A stretch of 64,000 nucleotides of DNA from Bradyrhizobium sp. LTSP849. Its GTDB lineage: Bacteria; Pseudomonadota; Alphaproteobacteria; Rhizobiales; Xanthobacteraceae. The notes below the pieces were generated by a model. That model saw nothing but the letters and a program-made list of their open reading frames with translations, had not been told where the DNA came from and made no database searches. This document shows, piece by piece, positions 28,846 to 37,594 of the stretch (its first letter is position 1; each line of letters begins with the position of its first letter). The translations under genes were made by a program, and so were the position numbers. The stretch spans positions 186,001 to 250,000 of the forward strand of contig NZ_JYMR01000053.1 in the NCBI RefSeq assembly GCF_000938255.1, read 5' to 3'.

Positions 28846-29562
28846 TCAGCCGGCGACGATCGTCCCGTGGCCGGCGCCGCGCAGAATGGCGCCGATCGAA
28901 CCGGGCTCCGCGATCGAAAATACGATGATAGGCAGCGACGTCTCGCGGGCAAGTGCGAAGGCGGTCGCATCCATCACCTTGTAGCCGCCCTCGATGGCCT
29001 GCGAATGCGTCAGCCGGTCGAACCGCGTGGCGGTCGGATCCTTTTTCGGGTCGGCGGAGTAGACGCCGTCGACATTGGTCGCCTTCAGCACGGCTTCGGC
29101 GCCGATCTCGGCGGCGCGCAGCACCGCGGTCGTATCGGTGGTGAAAAACGGATTGCCGGTTCCGCCGCCGAGCAGCACGATTCGGCCCTCGGCGAGGTAT
29201 TTGTGCGCCGCGGTGCGGGTGAACAGCTCGGAAATCTCGGGCATGACGAAGGCCGACAGCGTGCGCGCCGGCGTGCCCTTGCGCTCGATCGTGGCTTCAA
29301 GCGCGAGGCAGTTCATCATGGTGGCGAGCATGCCCATGGTGTCGCCGGTCGGGCGCGACACGCCACGGGAGGACACTTCGACGCCGCGAAAGATATTGCC
29401 GCCGCCGATCACGACAGCGACCTCGGTGCCGAGATGACGGGCGGCGATCAGATCGTCCGCAACCCGGTCGATGGTCGGCTGATCGATGCCAAAGCCCTGC
29501 TGTCCCGCGAGATATTCGCCGGACAGCTTGATCACGACGCGACGATAGACCGGATCAGTCAT
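28846..29562 (-). CDS. pyrH: UMP kinase
   Basis: A 238-residue hexameric amino-acid-kinase-fold enzyme that phosphorylates UMP to UDP. Motifs: VVIKLSGEYLAG at the N-terminus, VIGGGNIFRG (about 55), DTMGMLATMMNCLALE (about 78) and the C-terminal VFSIAEPGSIGAIL. The ATG at 29562 has GAGGAAA eight bases upstream; a GTG two codons earlier is less likely. Confidence 0.97.
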   Translation of the reverse strand: MTDPVYRRVVIKLSGEYLAGQQGFGIDQPTIDRVADDLIAARHLGTEVAVVIGGGNIFRGVEVSSRGVSRPTGDTMGMLATMMNCLALEATIERKGTPARTLSAFVMPEISELFTRTAAHKYLAEGRIVLLGGGTGNPFFTTDTTAVLRAAEIGAEAVLKATNVDGVYSADPKKDPTATRFDRLTHSQAIEGGYKVMDATAFALARETSLPIIVFSIAEPGSIGAILRGAGHGTIVAG

Positions 29563-29622
29563 GAGCACTTTCCTCGTCCGGGCGCCGCTTCCGGCGGCAC
29601 GCCGGAAGGAACGTTCCGGCGC

Positions 29623-30546
29623 TTACTTCTTGCCGCTGGCCGCCGCGACCTCGGCCGCGAAGTCCGATTCCTGCTTCTCGATTCCCTCACCGAGAGCATA
29701 GCGCACGAAGCCGGCGATCTTAATGGTGCCGCCGACCTTGCCCTCGGCCTCCTTCACCGCCTGCGCCACCGACTTGCCGGTGTCGTGGATGAAGGCCTGC
29801 TCGAGCAGGCAGACTTCCTTGTAATAGGTCTTCAGACCGGACTCGACGATCTTCTCGATCACGTTCTCAGGCTTGCCCTGCTGGCGATATTTGTCGGCGA
29901 GCACGTCCTTCTCGCGCTTCACGACCGCCGGATCGAGGCCGGACGGATCGAGTGCGAGCGGGTTGGCGGCCGCGATATGCATCGCGATCTGGCGGCCGAG
30001 CGTCGCGAGCTCGTCAGCCTTGCCGGGCGATTCCAGCGCCACGATCACGCCCATCTTGCCGGCGCCGTCGATGACGGCACCGTGGACGTAGCTCGACACC
30101 ACGCCCTGGCTCACTTCGAGCGAAGCAGCGCGGCGCAGCGACATGTTCTCGCCGATGGTCGCGATCGCATCATTGATCGCGGCTTCGATCGTGACGTCGC
30201 CAACCTTGGCGGCCTTGATCTTCTCGACATCGGCGCCGGCGTCGAATGCGACCTGGGCGATCATCTTGACCAGGCCCTGGAACTGGCCGTTGCGCGCGAC
30301 GAAGTCGGTCTCGGAGTTGACCTCGACCACGACGCCCTTGGTGCCCCTGGTGAGCGCGCCGATCAGGCCCTCGGCCGCGACGCGGCCCGACTTCTTGGCG
30401 GCCTTCGACAGGCCCTTCTTGCGCAGCCAGTCCTGCGCCGCTTCCAAATCGCCGTTGGTCTCGGTGAGCGCGGCCTTGCAGTCCATCATGCCCGCGCCGG
30501 TCGACTCGCGCAGCTCCTTGACCATCGCTGCTGTGATCGTTGCCAT
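29623..30546 (-). CDS. tsf: Elongation factor Ts
   Basis: A 307-residue guanine-nucleotide exchange factor for EF-Tu. The N-terminal UBA-like domain contains VKELRESTGAGMMDCKAAL, followed by the core signature EVNSETDFVARN (about 80) with the TDFV motif that displaces Mg2+ in EF-Tu. Two subdomains and a C-terminal helical part complete the usual length. Lies after rpsB with hairpins between. Confidence 0.97.
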   Translation of the reverse strand: MATITAAMVKELRESTGAGMMDCKAALTETNGDLEAAQDWLRKKGLSKAAKKSGRVAAEGLIGALTRGTKGVVVEVNSETDFVARNGQFQGLVKMIAQVAFDAGADVEKIKAAKVGDVTIEAAINDAIATIGENMSLRRAASLEVSQGVVSSYVHGAVIDGAGKMGVIVALESPGKADELATLGRQIAMHIAAANPLALDPSGLDPAVVKREKDVLADKYRQQGKPENVIEKIVESGLKTYYKEVCLLEQAFIHDTGKSVAQAVKEAEGKVGGTIKIAGFVRYALGEGIEKQESDFAAEVAAASGKK

Positions 30547-30609
30547 CGTTGAAAATCCTTTTTGCCTGCCGGTTTGCCGCGGCGTGGCATCGAAGCGCCC
30601 CGCCGCGGT

Positions 30610-30660
30610 CCATTTCAGGAATTCGCGTCAACTGAAATGGTGGCCGGACCTTATCCGGCC
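30610..30660 (-). promoter_or_regulatory. Two hairpins between rpsB and tsf
   Basis: CCATTTCAG (30610-30618) pairs perfectly with CTGAAATGG (30632-30640). Next to it GGCCGGA (30642-30648) pairs with TCCGGCC (30654-30660) around CCTTA. No T-run follows. Paired structures here could set the ratio of rpsB to tsf transcript by partial termination or by protecting the rpsB 3' end. Confidence 0.55.
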
Positions 30661-30679
30661 AACCCATCGCTCTTTTTGA

Positions 30680-31675
30680 CTATTCCGCTTCCGCGGTCAG
30701 CGCCTTGGCCTTGGCCACCCAGGCGTCCGCGCGGCTGGGCAGACCGACTTCTTCGCCGATCTTGTGGGCGGTGTCGTGATCGAGCTCGGCGAGCTGCCAG
30801 AAGTGGAAGATGCCGAGGTCGTTGAACTTCTTCTCGATCGCGCCCGACACGCCCGGGAGCTTCTTGAGGTCGTCGGCGGTACCGCGCGGACCGGCAAGGC
30901 CCTGGAAGCCGCTGGTGGCGGCCGGAAGCTCTTCAGCGACGACCGGCCGGGCCGATGCACCGACGTCAATGCCGGAATCGCCCTGGGCGCGCGAGATACC
31001 ATCGATCGCCGCACGTGCGATCAGATCGCAATAGAGCGCGATGGCGCGGCCGGCGTCGTCATTGCCCGGCACCACATAGGTGATGCCCTTCGGGTCGGAG
31101 TTGGTGTCGACGATCGCCGCGACCGGGATGTTGAGCCGCTGGGCTTCCTGGATCGCGATGTCTTCCTTGTTGGTGTCGATCACGAAGATCATGTCGGGCA
31201 GGCCGCCCATGTCCTTGATGCCACCGAGCGAGCGATCGAGCTTGTCGCGCTCGCGCTGCAGCGTCAGACGCTCCTTCTTGGTGTAGGAGCTGGCATCGCC
31301 GCCAGCCAGCACGTCGTCGAGGTGGCGCAGGCGCTTGATCGAGCCGGAGATCGTCTTCCAGTTGGTCAGTGTACCGCCGAGCCAGCGCGAATTGACGAAA
31401 TACTGCGCGCAGCGCTTGGCCGCGTCGGCAACGCCGTCCTGCGCCTGGCGCTTGGTGCCGACGAACAGGATGCGGCCGCCCTTGGCGACGGTGTCGCTGA
31501 CCGCCTGCAACGCGGTATGCAGCAACGGCACGGTCTGGGCGAGATCGACGATGTGGATGTTGTTGCGGGCGCCGAAAATGAACGGCGCCATTTTCGGATT
31601 CCAGCGGTGGGACTGGTGACCAAAGTGCACGCCAGCTTCGAGCAACTGACGCATAGTGAAATCGGGTAGTGCCAT
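30680..31675 (-). CDS. rpsB: 30S ribosomal protein S2
   Basis: A 331-residue S2 protein. Signatures MRQLLEAGVHFGHQSHRWNP at the N-terminus and VVPGNDDAGRAIALYC near residue 205 are clear. After the normal end (about 240) there is an extension of roughly 90 residues with a helix-hairpin-helix-like segment (LKKLPGVSGAIEKKFNDLG), as is usual in alphaproteobacteria. The start at 31675 (MALPDFTMRQ) is fixed by homology; a 47-residue upstream extension is rejected. Confidence 0.97.
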   Translation of the reverse strand: MALPDFTMRQLLEAGVHFGHQSHRWNPKMAPFIFGARNNIHIVDLAQTVPLLHTALQAVSDTVAKGGRILFVGTKRQAQDGVADAAKRCAQYFVNSRWLGGTLTNWKTISGSIKRLRHLDDVLAGGDASSYTKKERLTLQRERDKLDRSLGGIKDMGGLPDMIFVIDTNKEDIAIQEAQRLNIPVAAIVDTNSDPKGITYVVPGNDDAGRAIALYCDLIARAAIDGISRAQGDSGIDVGASARPVVAEELPAATSGFQGLAGPRGTADDLKKLPGVSGAIEKKFNDLGIFHFWQLAELDHDTAHKIGEEVGLPSRADAWVAKAKALTAEAE

Positions 31676-31788
31676 CGTTCTAATTCTCCGGTTGGTTCCT
31701 CCGGAAGCGTGTGAGCAAAACGGAGCGTTGTCGCCCCGGCTGCCACCGGACGGCCTTGTGAGCCATGCTTCCGTGTGAGATGGCGCGG

Positions 31789-31816
31789 TGTATAGCGCGA
31801 TTTCGGCCAGAAGCAA
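31789..31816 (-). promoter_or_regulatory. Candidate housekeeping promoter of the rpsB cluster
   Basis: On the minus strand TTGCTT (31811-31816) and TATACA (31789-31794) are separated by 16 bases. Transcription would begin near 31780, leaving a leader of about 105 bases before the rpsB ATG. The match to the -35/-10 consensus is good for an alphaproteobacterium. Confidence 0.55.
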
Positions 31817-31886
31817 GGAAATAAGGGCCTTTCGAGGGCGTTTATGGCCCCCCGAAAGGTCTATTCCGGGCGTTCCGCCCTGCCCC

Positions 31887-34214
31887 TCAGCACCTTGGCT
31901 GGTTGGGCGGGCATTTCTTCGGGGCCGCAGGGCGTGGCGGCGGAGCGGCCGGGCGCGGCGGCGGGGCGGCAGCTACCCGGGGTGGCGGCGGCGGGGCCGG
32001 CCGGGCCGCCGGCGCGGGCCGTGGGGGAGCCGGGGCTGCCACCCGCGGCGGAGGCGTCGGTTTCGCGAGCGCCTGCGGACGCGGCGGCGGCGACGCCGGC
32101 TTGGCCGCCTGCGCTGGCGGAGGCGCGGCTCGCTGATTCCTGGGCTTGAGCTGCTCCCGCGCGGCGACCGACGATGGAGGCGATGCGGCCGGCTTCGCCG
32201 AGGTCACCGCCGGCTTGACTGCCGGGGTCGCCGAAGGCGCGATGGCGGCCGGCTCATGTGCGGTCGATTTCGCGCGCCCCGCCGGTCCCGTCGTCGGCGT
32301 TTGCGCCACGGGCGGCTTGGAGGACGGTGCAGTACCGGCGGGAACGGCCGCATTCGACGGCGCCGTCGCCGCATTGGGATGCGTCTGTGGCAGGCCGTTG
32401 GCAGGCGCCGTTGCGGTTGGCGCCAGCCGGTTCGGCGCCTGGACCGTGCCGGCAGGCGCAGGCGGGGCGTTCTGGGTGCCCGGAACCGGAAGCGCGTGGC
32501 CGGCCGGCGGCGAAGCCGTCTGCGGCGCGGCCGCCGTCGGCGCGGCGTTGACCGGCTTCACGAGCATCGCTGCCGGCTTTGCGGTCGGATTGCTGACGAA
32601 CGCCGCCTGGCTCGGCTTGAGCTGCTGGTTCGGATTGGTCTGGATCGCCATCGCCTGTTGCCTCACAGCACCGGGTACCGGCGTCAGCGCGCCCGCTCGG
32701 CCGGCTCCATTCGCCGCAACGATCGCTGCGGCCGCGGCATTCCCGGCCGGCGGCGGGGCCGGCGCCTGGTTGATCACGGTGTTGATGACCGTGGTGTTGT
32801 GGCTGTTCTGGTAGATGATGTTGTTCGGCGGCGGCGCGACATAGATCGGCGGCCGGACGAACACCGGGATCGGCACGAACATCGGCTGCGGCAGCACGAA
32901 CAGGCCGACGACCGGCAGCGGCGGCGCCAGTACCACGAAGTCCGGCGGCGGCGGCGGCAGATAGTAAACCGGCGGCGGTGGCGGCGGCGCGAAACCGAAC
33001 ACGGGATCGCCGAACAGCAGCACCGGACGGTCGATATAGACCACCTCCTCCGGCGGCGGTGGCGGCACGTCATAGTCCATCATCGCGAAAGTTGGCGGCG
33101 GCTCGAGCGGCGCGGTCAGGATCGCTAGCCTGCGCCGTGCATCGCCCGCATGCGACCCGCGCGGATAGCGGCGCAGATACGACCAATAGGCGTCGGGCGT
33201 ATCGGCGCGATAGGTCCGCCGCCAGGTGATGGCTTCGCGGCGCGCCGCCACGATCGCCATCACGCGCTTGGACATCGGATCGTTGGGATAGGCACCGAGA
33301 AATTCTTCGTAGGCTGGCAGCGTGTCGCGCTCGAGCGCGGCCGCATAGGCATCCTGTACGCCGAGATCGCGGATCGGCTTGTTGCGCAGCGCGGCGACCT
33401 GGTCGGGCGCGGCCTGCGGCGGCGGCGCGTCGGGCCCACGCTCGAAGAAGGCGAATTGCGCCGAGACCTTCTGGTCGTCCCAGGGCACCTGCGCGCCCTT
33501 GCTGGCCTCGTTGACGCGCAGGCGAACGCGGTCGAACACATCCGTGAGCGACAGGCCGCCGGTGCGGATCATTTCGGCCAGCGATTGCGCGTAGATGCCG
33601 TAGGGCCCGGGCTCCTCGGGCGCCACCGTGCCGGGCGCCGCATTGAAGGCGATCAGCATGTTCGCCTCCGGCTCGACCAGCCCAAGTCCGCTCGCGATCG
33701 CCTGGCCGCCCTCGATGAAGGGCTGTGCGCGCGCCGCGTCGAGCACGATGATGTTGGCCTTGAGCGGAATGGACGCGAGCTGGCGGACATAGTCGCTGAT
33801 ACGCAGGCCCTCGATCGGAATGTCGGTATCGCGCGTGATGCTGGAATCGACCGGGATGAAATAGTTCTCGCCGGCGAGCTGCACGCCATAGCCGGCGAGA
33901 TAGATCATCGCCACGGTGCCGGGGCCAGAGGCCTGCGCCTTCTGGATGAAATCACGAAAACTCTTGCGCAGCGTGTCGCCGTCGAGATCGCGCGCGCCGA
34001 CGACGTCGAAGCCCGCCGCTTGCAGCGTCTGCGCAATCAGGCCGGCATCGTTCGCGGTGGTCGCCAGCGGCGACTTGGCATAGGCCCCATTGCCGACCAC
34101 GAGCGCGATGCGCTTTTCCTGCTGCTGCGCGCGCACGGGATCATGCAGCCCGCCGGCCACAACCAGCAGGATCGGCAGAAGAAGACGGACCAACAGTCCT
34201 GGTGTCCCATGCAT
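31887..34214 (-). CDS. Secreted caspase-fold protein lacking the catalytic dyad, with Pro/Ala-rich tail
   Basis: A 775-residue protein with a signal peptide (LLVRLLLPILLVVAG, cleaved near VRAQ). Residues about 34-270 form a caspase p20 (peptidase C14) domain: KRIALVVGNGAYA, then YLAGYG where YFAGHG is usual, and VLDAAR where LDACR is usual. So Tyr109 replaces the catalytic His and Ala161 the catalytic Cys, and the domain should be inactive as a protease. Residues about 285-370 hold two TPR-like half repeats (AYEEFLGAYPNDP, AYWSYLRRYPRG). After about 375 comes a poly-Pro stretch, then a long Ala/Pro-rich low-complexity tail ending KKCPPNQPRC with two Cys. It lies downstream of the FHA and protease genes. 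A binding or scaffold role in the periplasm is inferred. Confidence 0.85.
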   Translation of the reverse strand: MHGTPGLLVRLLLPILLVVAGGLHDPVRAQQQEKRIALVVGNGAYAKSPLATTANDAGLIAQTLQAAGFDVVGARDLDGDTLRKSFRDFIQKAQASGPGTVAMIYLAGYGVQLAGENYFIPVDSSITRDTDIPIEGLRISDYVRQLASIPLKANIIVLDAARAQPFIEGGQAIASGLGLVEPEANMLIAFNAAPGTVAPEEPGPYGIYAQSLAEMIRTGGLSLTDVFDRVRLRVNEASKGAQVPWDDQKVSAQFAFFERGPDAPPPQAAPDQVAALRNKPIRDLGVQDAYAAALERDTLPAYEEFLGAYPNDPMSKRVMAIVAARREAITWRRTYRADTPDAYWSYLRRYPRGSHAGDARRRLAILTAPLEPPPTFAMMDYDVPPPPPEEVVYIDRPVLLFGDPVFGFAPPPPPPVYYLPPPPPDFVVLAPPLPVVGLFVLPQPMFVPIPVFVRPPIYVAPPPNNIIYQNSHNTTVINTVINQAPAPPPAGNAAAAAIVAANGAGRAGALTPVPGAVRQQAMAIQTNPNQQLKPSQAAFVSNPTAKPAAMLVKPVNAAPTAAAPQTASPPAGHALPVPGTQNAPPAPAGTVQAPNRLAPTATAPANGLPQTHPNAATAPSNAAVPAGTAPSSKPPVAQTPTTGPAGRAKSTAHEPAAIAPSATPAVKPAVTSAKPAASPPSSVAAREQLKPRNQRAAPPPAQAAKPASPPPRPQALAKPTPPPRVAAPAPPRPAPAARPAPPPPPRVAAAPPPRPAAPPPRPAAPKKCPPNQPRC

Positions 34215-34364
34215 GGCTTGCTTGCCCCGCTATTGTTGTTGAGCGCATTCCCGCGCAACAAGGCACGCGGATACCTGAACGGCATTTGAACGAAGACGCC
34301 GCGAATGCGGCGGCCGGATGGCGCACACGCTTGTCAGGATCATGTCAGCTTCACCGGACCAAAC

Positions 34365-34388
34365 GGCCACCTATCTCGCAAGGTGGCC
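34365..34388 (-). terminator. Hairpin between the FHA and caspase-like genes
   Basis: GGCCACCT (34365-34372) and AGGTGGCC (34381-34388) form a perfect eight-pair stem with an eight-base loop, nine bases after the FHA stop on the minus strand. Only GTTT follows, so it is a weak terminator or attenuator. The 182-base gap here leaves room for a separate promoter of the caspase-like gene. Confidence 0.4.
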
Positions 34389-34396
34389 CGCTCGCA

Positions 34397-35359
34397 TCAC
34401 AGGCGCGGCTCGCCCGGGCGGGACTGGCTGCGATCAGCATCGAGCTCGCCCTTCAGGCTGCCGATCTTGTCGAAGAAGGCGTCCTTGTTCCTGACCGGAA
34501 CCGCGCGCAACATTGGCGGCATCAGCCAATGCACCGTCAGCTGCCGTCCGGAATCGGTGAAGGCCTCTGATTGCTGCAACGTCTGCACGCCGATGCCCCC
34601 CACCAGCACAGCCGCGACGAGTCCCCCTTTCAACCACAGCCGGCTGCGCCCGATCTCGCGCAGATGACCGAAGCAGACGACCGCAAAGATCAGCCAGACC
34701 GCGACATAGGCGTAACTGACGCCCTCCGGCCAAGTCCAGGCGAACGCGGCATATTGCGCGAACTCGTTGTAGAGCGAGACGGCGGCGAGGCCGACCAGCA
34801 CGATCAAGAGATTGCGGAGGAAGTGCGAGCGTCCGGCGAAGATGCGGCAGAGCAGCGCCCATAGCCCGACCCAGACCAGGAGCGTCCCGGCGACCGTCAA
34901 CAGTGGCGTGAAATAGGTCGATGCGCGCGGCTCGCTCGTCTGCGTCAGCCAGATCTTAAGCGCGTCGATCGCCAGGACCGACACGCCAATGACGAGCGCC
35001 AGGATGATCGGCAAGACATGCCGCTCGGGCGGCGCAATCAATTCGCGCTCGACTGCGTGATTGACGTCGCGAATGCGCAGATAAGTCTGCCCGATGCGGA
35101 TCAGCTGCTTCCCGTCCACGACGAAATCGGACAGCCCGATCTTGCTGCCGTCGATGAATGTGCCGTTGGCGCTGCCAACGTCCTCGGCGACAAGGCTGCC
35201 ATCGTCGCGACGGACCACGCGCAGATGCTGCGCGGCCACGTAGGGGTCATCGATCACGACATCGTTGTCGTAGCCCCGCCCGATACGCACCTCGGAGGCG
35301 GTGATGCGAAAGCGTGCGGCGACCTCGCGCTGTCGCGAAAGTATCTCGATCCACATCAT
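34397..35359 (-). CDS. FHA-domain inner-membrane protein
   Basis: A 320-residue protein. Residues about 20-98 form an FHA domain: VRIGRGYDNDVVIDDP (Gly27-Arg28), VAAQHLRV (His45) and GSANGTFIDG (Asn65-Gly66). The usual Ser three residues before the His is Ala42, which may weaken phosphothreonine binding. About five hydrophobic helices follow (about 115-133, 150-172, 182-198, 215-232, 243-260), then a charged C-terminal tail. The FHA domain is therefore expected on the cytoplasmic face. The start overlaps the protease stop by four bases (ATGA), so the two are translated together. Its phosphoprotein partner is unknown; no Ser/Thr kinase is adjacent. Confidence 0.85.
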   Translation of the reverse strand: MMWIEILSRQREVAARFRITASEVRIGRGYDNDVVIDDPYVAAQHLRVVRRDDGSLVAEDVGSANGTFIDGSKIGLSDFVVDGKQLIRIGQTYLRIRDVNHAVERELIAPPERHVLPIILALVIGVSVLAIDALKIWLTQTSEPRASTYFTPLLTVAGTLLVWVGLWALLCRIFAGRSHFLRNLLIVLVGLAAVSLYNEFAQYAAFAWTWPEGVSYAYVAVWLIFAVVCFGHLREIGRSRLWLKGGLVAAVLVGGIGVQTLQQSEAFTDSGRQLTVHWLMPPMLRAVPVRNKDAFFDKIGSLKGELDADRSQSRPGEPRL

Positions 35360-36762
35360 TTGGCGACCTGCACCGCCTCGAGGAAGCGCTTGCCGAGCGC
35401 GACGGCGTCGTCATAGCCGACCGCCTGCATGTTCAGCCGCGAGACCAGCGCTTCAAGTGACTGGTCCTGCGTAACCGCGATCAGGGACACATCATAAAGT
35501 CCTTCGAACTGCCGGTAGGCCTGCGCGCACCACACCACATGCAGCGGCGGATGCTGCGGCGCCGCGCCAGCCTGGACGAAGTCCTCGTGACACCGCTCCG
35601 GCGTGTACCATTTCTTGAAGGGACCGCCGACGCTGAGGCGGGGCTGGCTGATCCGGACTAGATAGGTTGCGAACTGGAATTGATTGAGGTCGACGGTCTT
35701 GACCAGGGAATGATTGATGTTGATCGCACCGATGTTGAGGTCGGACGCCACGAACACGCTGGTGTCGCTGCTGCATTCGGTGGAGTTGACGCTGGCGCGC
35801 GGCTTCGGCGTGTCGACGGCGTTGGTGCTGGCCCAGCAGTTGAACCAGCGCGCCTGCGCCGCCGGTACGCGGTAGGGACCGAGCGCGTCCGAGCGGAAAT
35901 CCGCTTCACCCAGCGACTTGTAGAGTCCTGATCGCCACGCGACCAATTGCCGGCCCACATCGCTCTTGATGTCAGACGGCTTGACGTCAGAGGATCTGGC
36001 ATCCTCGCTCGCCCGCTGCAGCAGATCCGCCGCAAAGCGTGCGGGCACCAGGAAGCTGATGAGCTGGCCGCCCCTGCGCGTTGCGACGTTGACGCCGATG
36101 ACGTTGCCGTCGGCAGTGACGGCCGGGCCTCCGCTCATGCCGGGATTGAGCGCGCCGGAGAAATGGATCCGATCGGTGTAGGTGTGATCGGTAAGACCGT
36201 TATAGGTGCCTTCGATGATGGTGAAGCCAAGGTCGAGCGGATTGCCCATCGAATAGAGCCGTTCGCCCTTGGCGAGCTTGTCCTCGAGCGCCGCCTGGTT
36301 GAAGGCAAAGAACGGCACGCCCTTCTTGTCGATACGGACCAGCGCAAGATCGTTCGGCAAATCGACGCGCAGCAGCGTCACTTTGCCCTGGCCGCCGTCG
36401 GCGGCGGTATATTCAAGCCGATAGGTGTCCGGCTCCAGCGCGGCCTGCGAGACGACGTGATAGTTGGTGATCGCCAGTCCGTCCGCAGAGACGAGGAAGC
36501 CGGAGCCGTTCGAGGTCTGGCGCCCAGCATCTGCGACCAAGGTGCGGATTTGCAGCAGGCGCGGCGGCGCGGCCGCGTAGATACGCTCGGCGACCGAACC
36601 TTCACCTTGTGCTGCCGACGCCGTGTCCGAAGCGCTCGCCGCGATCAGAAGCGACAATCCGATCGCACGCACAAGCGCGCCAACAAACAATCTTTGCAAG
36701 TCCCTGCCCCCGCGCAAATACACGCACGGCTGCATAGCCAAAGCACGGAGGGGTTGCAACAT
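35356..36762 (-). CDS. Trypsin-like serine protease with unknown C-terminal domain
   Basis: An S1-type (chymotrypsin fold) protease of up to 468 residues. The triad is complete: His102 in TNYHVV, Asp138 in NDLALVRI, and Ser210 in LNPGMSGGP. A hydrophobic segment (VRAIGLSLLIAASAS) gives a signal peptide, so it acts in the periplasm. Residues about 255-468 form a separate Cys-containing domain that I do not recognise; no PDZ domain is present, so it is not a DegP-type protease. Start is uncertain: ATG 36762, ATG 36735, and TTG 36699 with an AGGG site are all possible. It follows the carbonic anhydrase by 36 bases and overlaps the FHA gene. Confidence 0.85.
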   Translation of the reverse strand: MLQPLRALAMQPCVYLRGGRDLQRLFVGALVRAIGLSLLIAASASDTASAAQGEGSVAERIYAAAPPRLLQIRTLVADAGRQTSNGSGFLVSADGLAITNYHVVSQAALEPDTYRLEYTAADGGQGKVTLLRVDLPNDLALVRIDKKGVPFFAFNQAALEDKLAKGERLYSMGNPLDLGFTIIEGTYNGLTDHTYTDRIHFSGALNPGMSGGPAVTADGNVIGVNVATRRGGQLISFLVPARFAADLLQRASEDARSSDVKPSDIKSDVGRQLVAWRSGLYKSLGEADFRSDALGPYRVPAAQARWFNCWASTNAVDTPKPRASVNSTECSSDTSVFVASDLNIGAININHSLVKTVDLNQFQFATYLVRISQPRLSVGGPFKKWYTPERCHEDFVQAGAAPQHPPLHVVWCAQAYRQFEGLYDVSLIAVTQDQSLEALVSRLNMQAVGYDDAVALGKRFLEAVQVAK

Positions 36763-36798
36763 AATCCGGCTTCGTCCGAAGCACGCACGCGAGGCATC

Positions 36799-37536
36799 TC
36801 ATCCCTGGGCGATCAAATCGACGGTGCCGGTCGCGAGCCGATAGATACCGCCGGCCACTCTGAGCTTGCCCTGCCCGACCGCGGCGTCGAGGATCGGCGC
36901 GGCTGACTTCAGCTTCGCGACATTGTCGATCACGTTCTGCCGGATCGCCTTGTCGAGAACGTCCCCGCCCTGCTGCATCGCAGCCTTTGCAGAGGGCGCG
37001 ATCGCATCGACCAGCGAGGGAATGTGCCCCGGCGGCGGCTTGTCGTCCTTGAGAGCTTTCAGCGTCGCATCGACCGCGCCGCAAGCATCATGGCCGAGCA
37101 CGAGGATCAGCGGCGCGCCCAGCACAGCGACCGCATATTCCATGCTGGCGATGGTCTCGGTGCCGGCAAAATTGCCGGCGACGCGGCAGACGAAGAGATC
37201 GCCGCGGCCGGTGTCGAAGGCATATTCCGGCGCGATGCGCGAGTCGGCGCAGCCCAGCACCGCCGCGAACGGGTTCTGCCCGCCGGCCAGCGCCTCGCGC
37301 TCATGCTTGAAATCGTGGCGGCGCGACACGCCGTCGACATAGCGCGCATTGCCCTCCATCAGCCGCTTCAGCGACGCGTCGGGCGACAGCACATTCTGCG
37401 GCTTCGGCGGCGGTTTGGTCTCCTTGGCGAAGGCCGCGCCGGCAAAGGCCAGCCCCACCGCGGAGACTGTCAAGTGGATGAGCGACCGCCGCGAAGGCCC
37501 GATGCGGACATCATCATGGACGCAGTTCTCGCACAT
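36799..37536 (-). CDS. Periplasmic beta-class carbonic anhydrase
   Basis: A 245-residue beta-carbonic anhydrase that interconverts CO2 and bicarbonate. Zinc ligands and the active-site dyad are visible: Cys96, Asp98 and Arg100 in CADSR, and His149/Cys152 in GHDACGAV. The N-terminus has SRRSLIHLTVSAVGLAFAGAAFA, a twin-arginine type signal, and an N-terminal CENC pair. Export of folded enzyme to the periplasm is therefore likely. The ATG at 37536 has a strong GGAGGAG site; a longer frame upstream is rejected. It sits between a lipoprotein gene (58 bases upstream) and the protease gene. Confidence 0.94.
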   Translation of the reverse strand: MCENCVHDDVRIGPSRRSLIHLTVSAVGLAFAGAAFAKETKPPPKPQNVLSPDASLKRLMEGNARYVDGVSRRHDFKHEREALAGGQNPFAAVLGCADSRIAPEYAFDTGRGDLFVCRVAGNFAGTETIASMEYAVAVLGAPLILVLGHDACGAVDATLKALKDDKPPPGHIPSLVDAIAPSAKAAMQQGGDVLDKAIRQNVIDNVAKLKSAAPILDAAVGQGKLRVAGGIYRLATGTVDLIAQG

Positions 37537-37594
37537 GTTTGCTCCTCCCGGCCGAGCCGCCTTCGTCGATACAGCGGCAATCCTGCCGCGCATC

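Noticed and set aside
31788..33128. A 446-codon plus-strand frame rich in Arg
   Set aside because: It is the antisense shadow of the Pro/Ala-rich tail of the caspase-like gene; the Arg richness comes from the GC-rich codons, and no family pattern is present.
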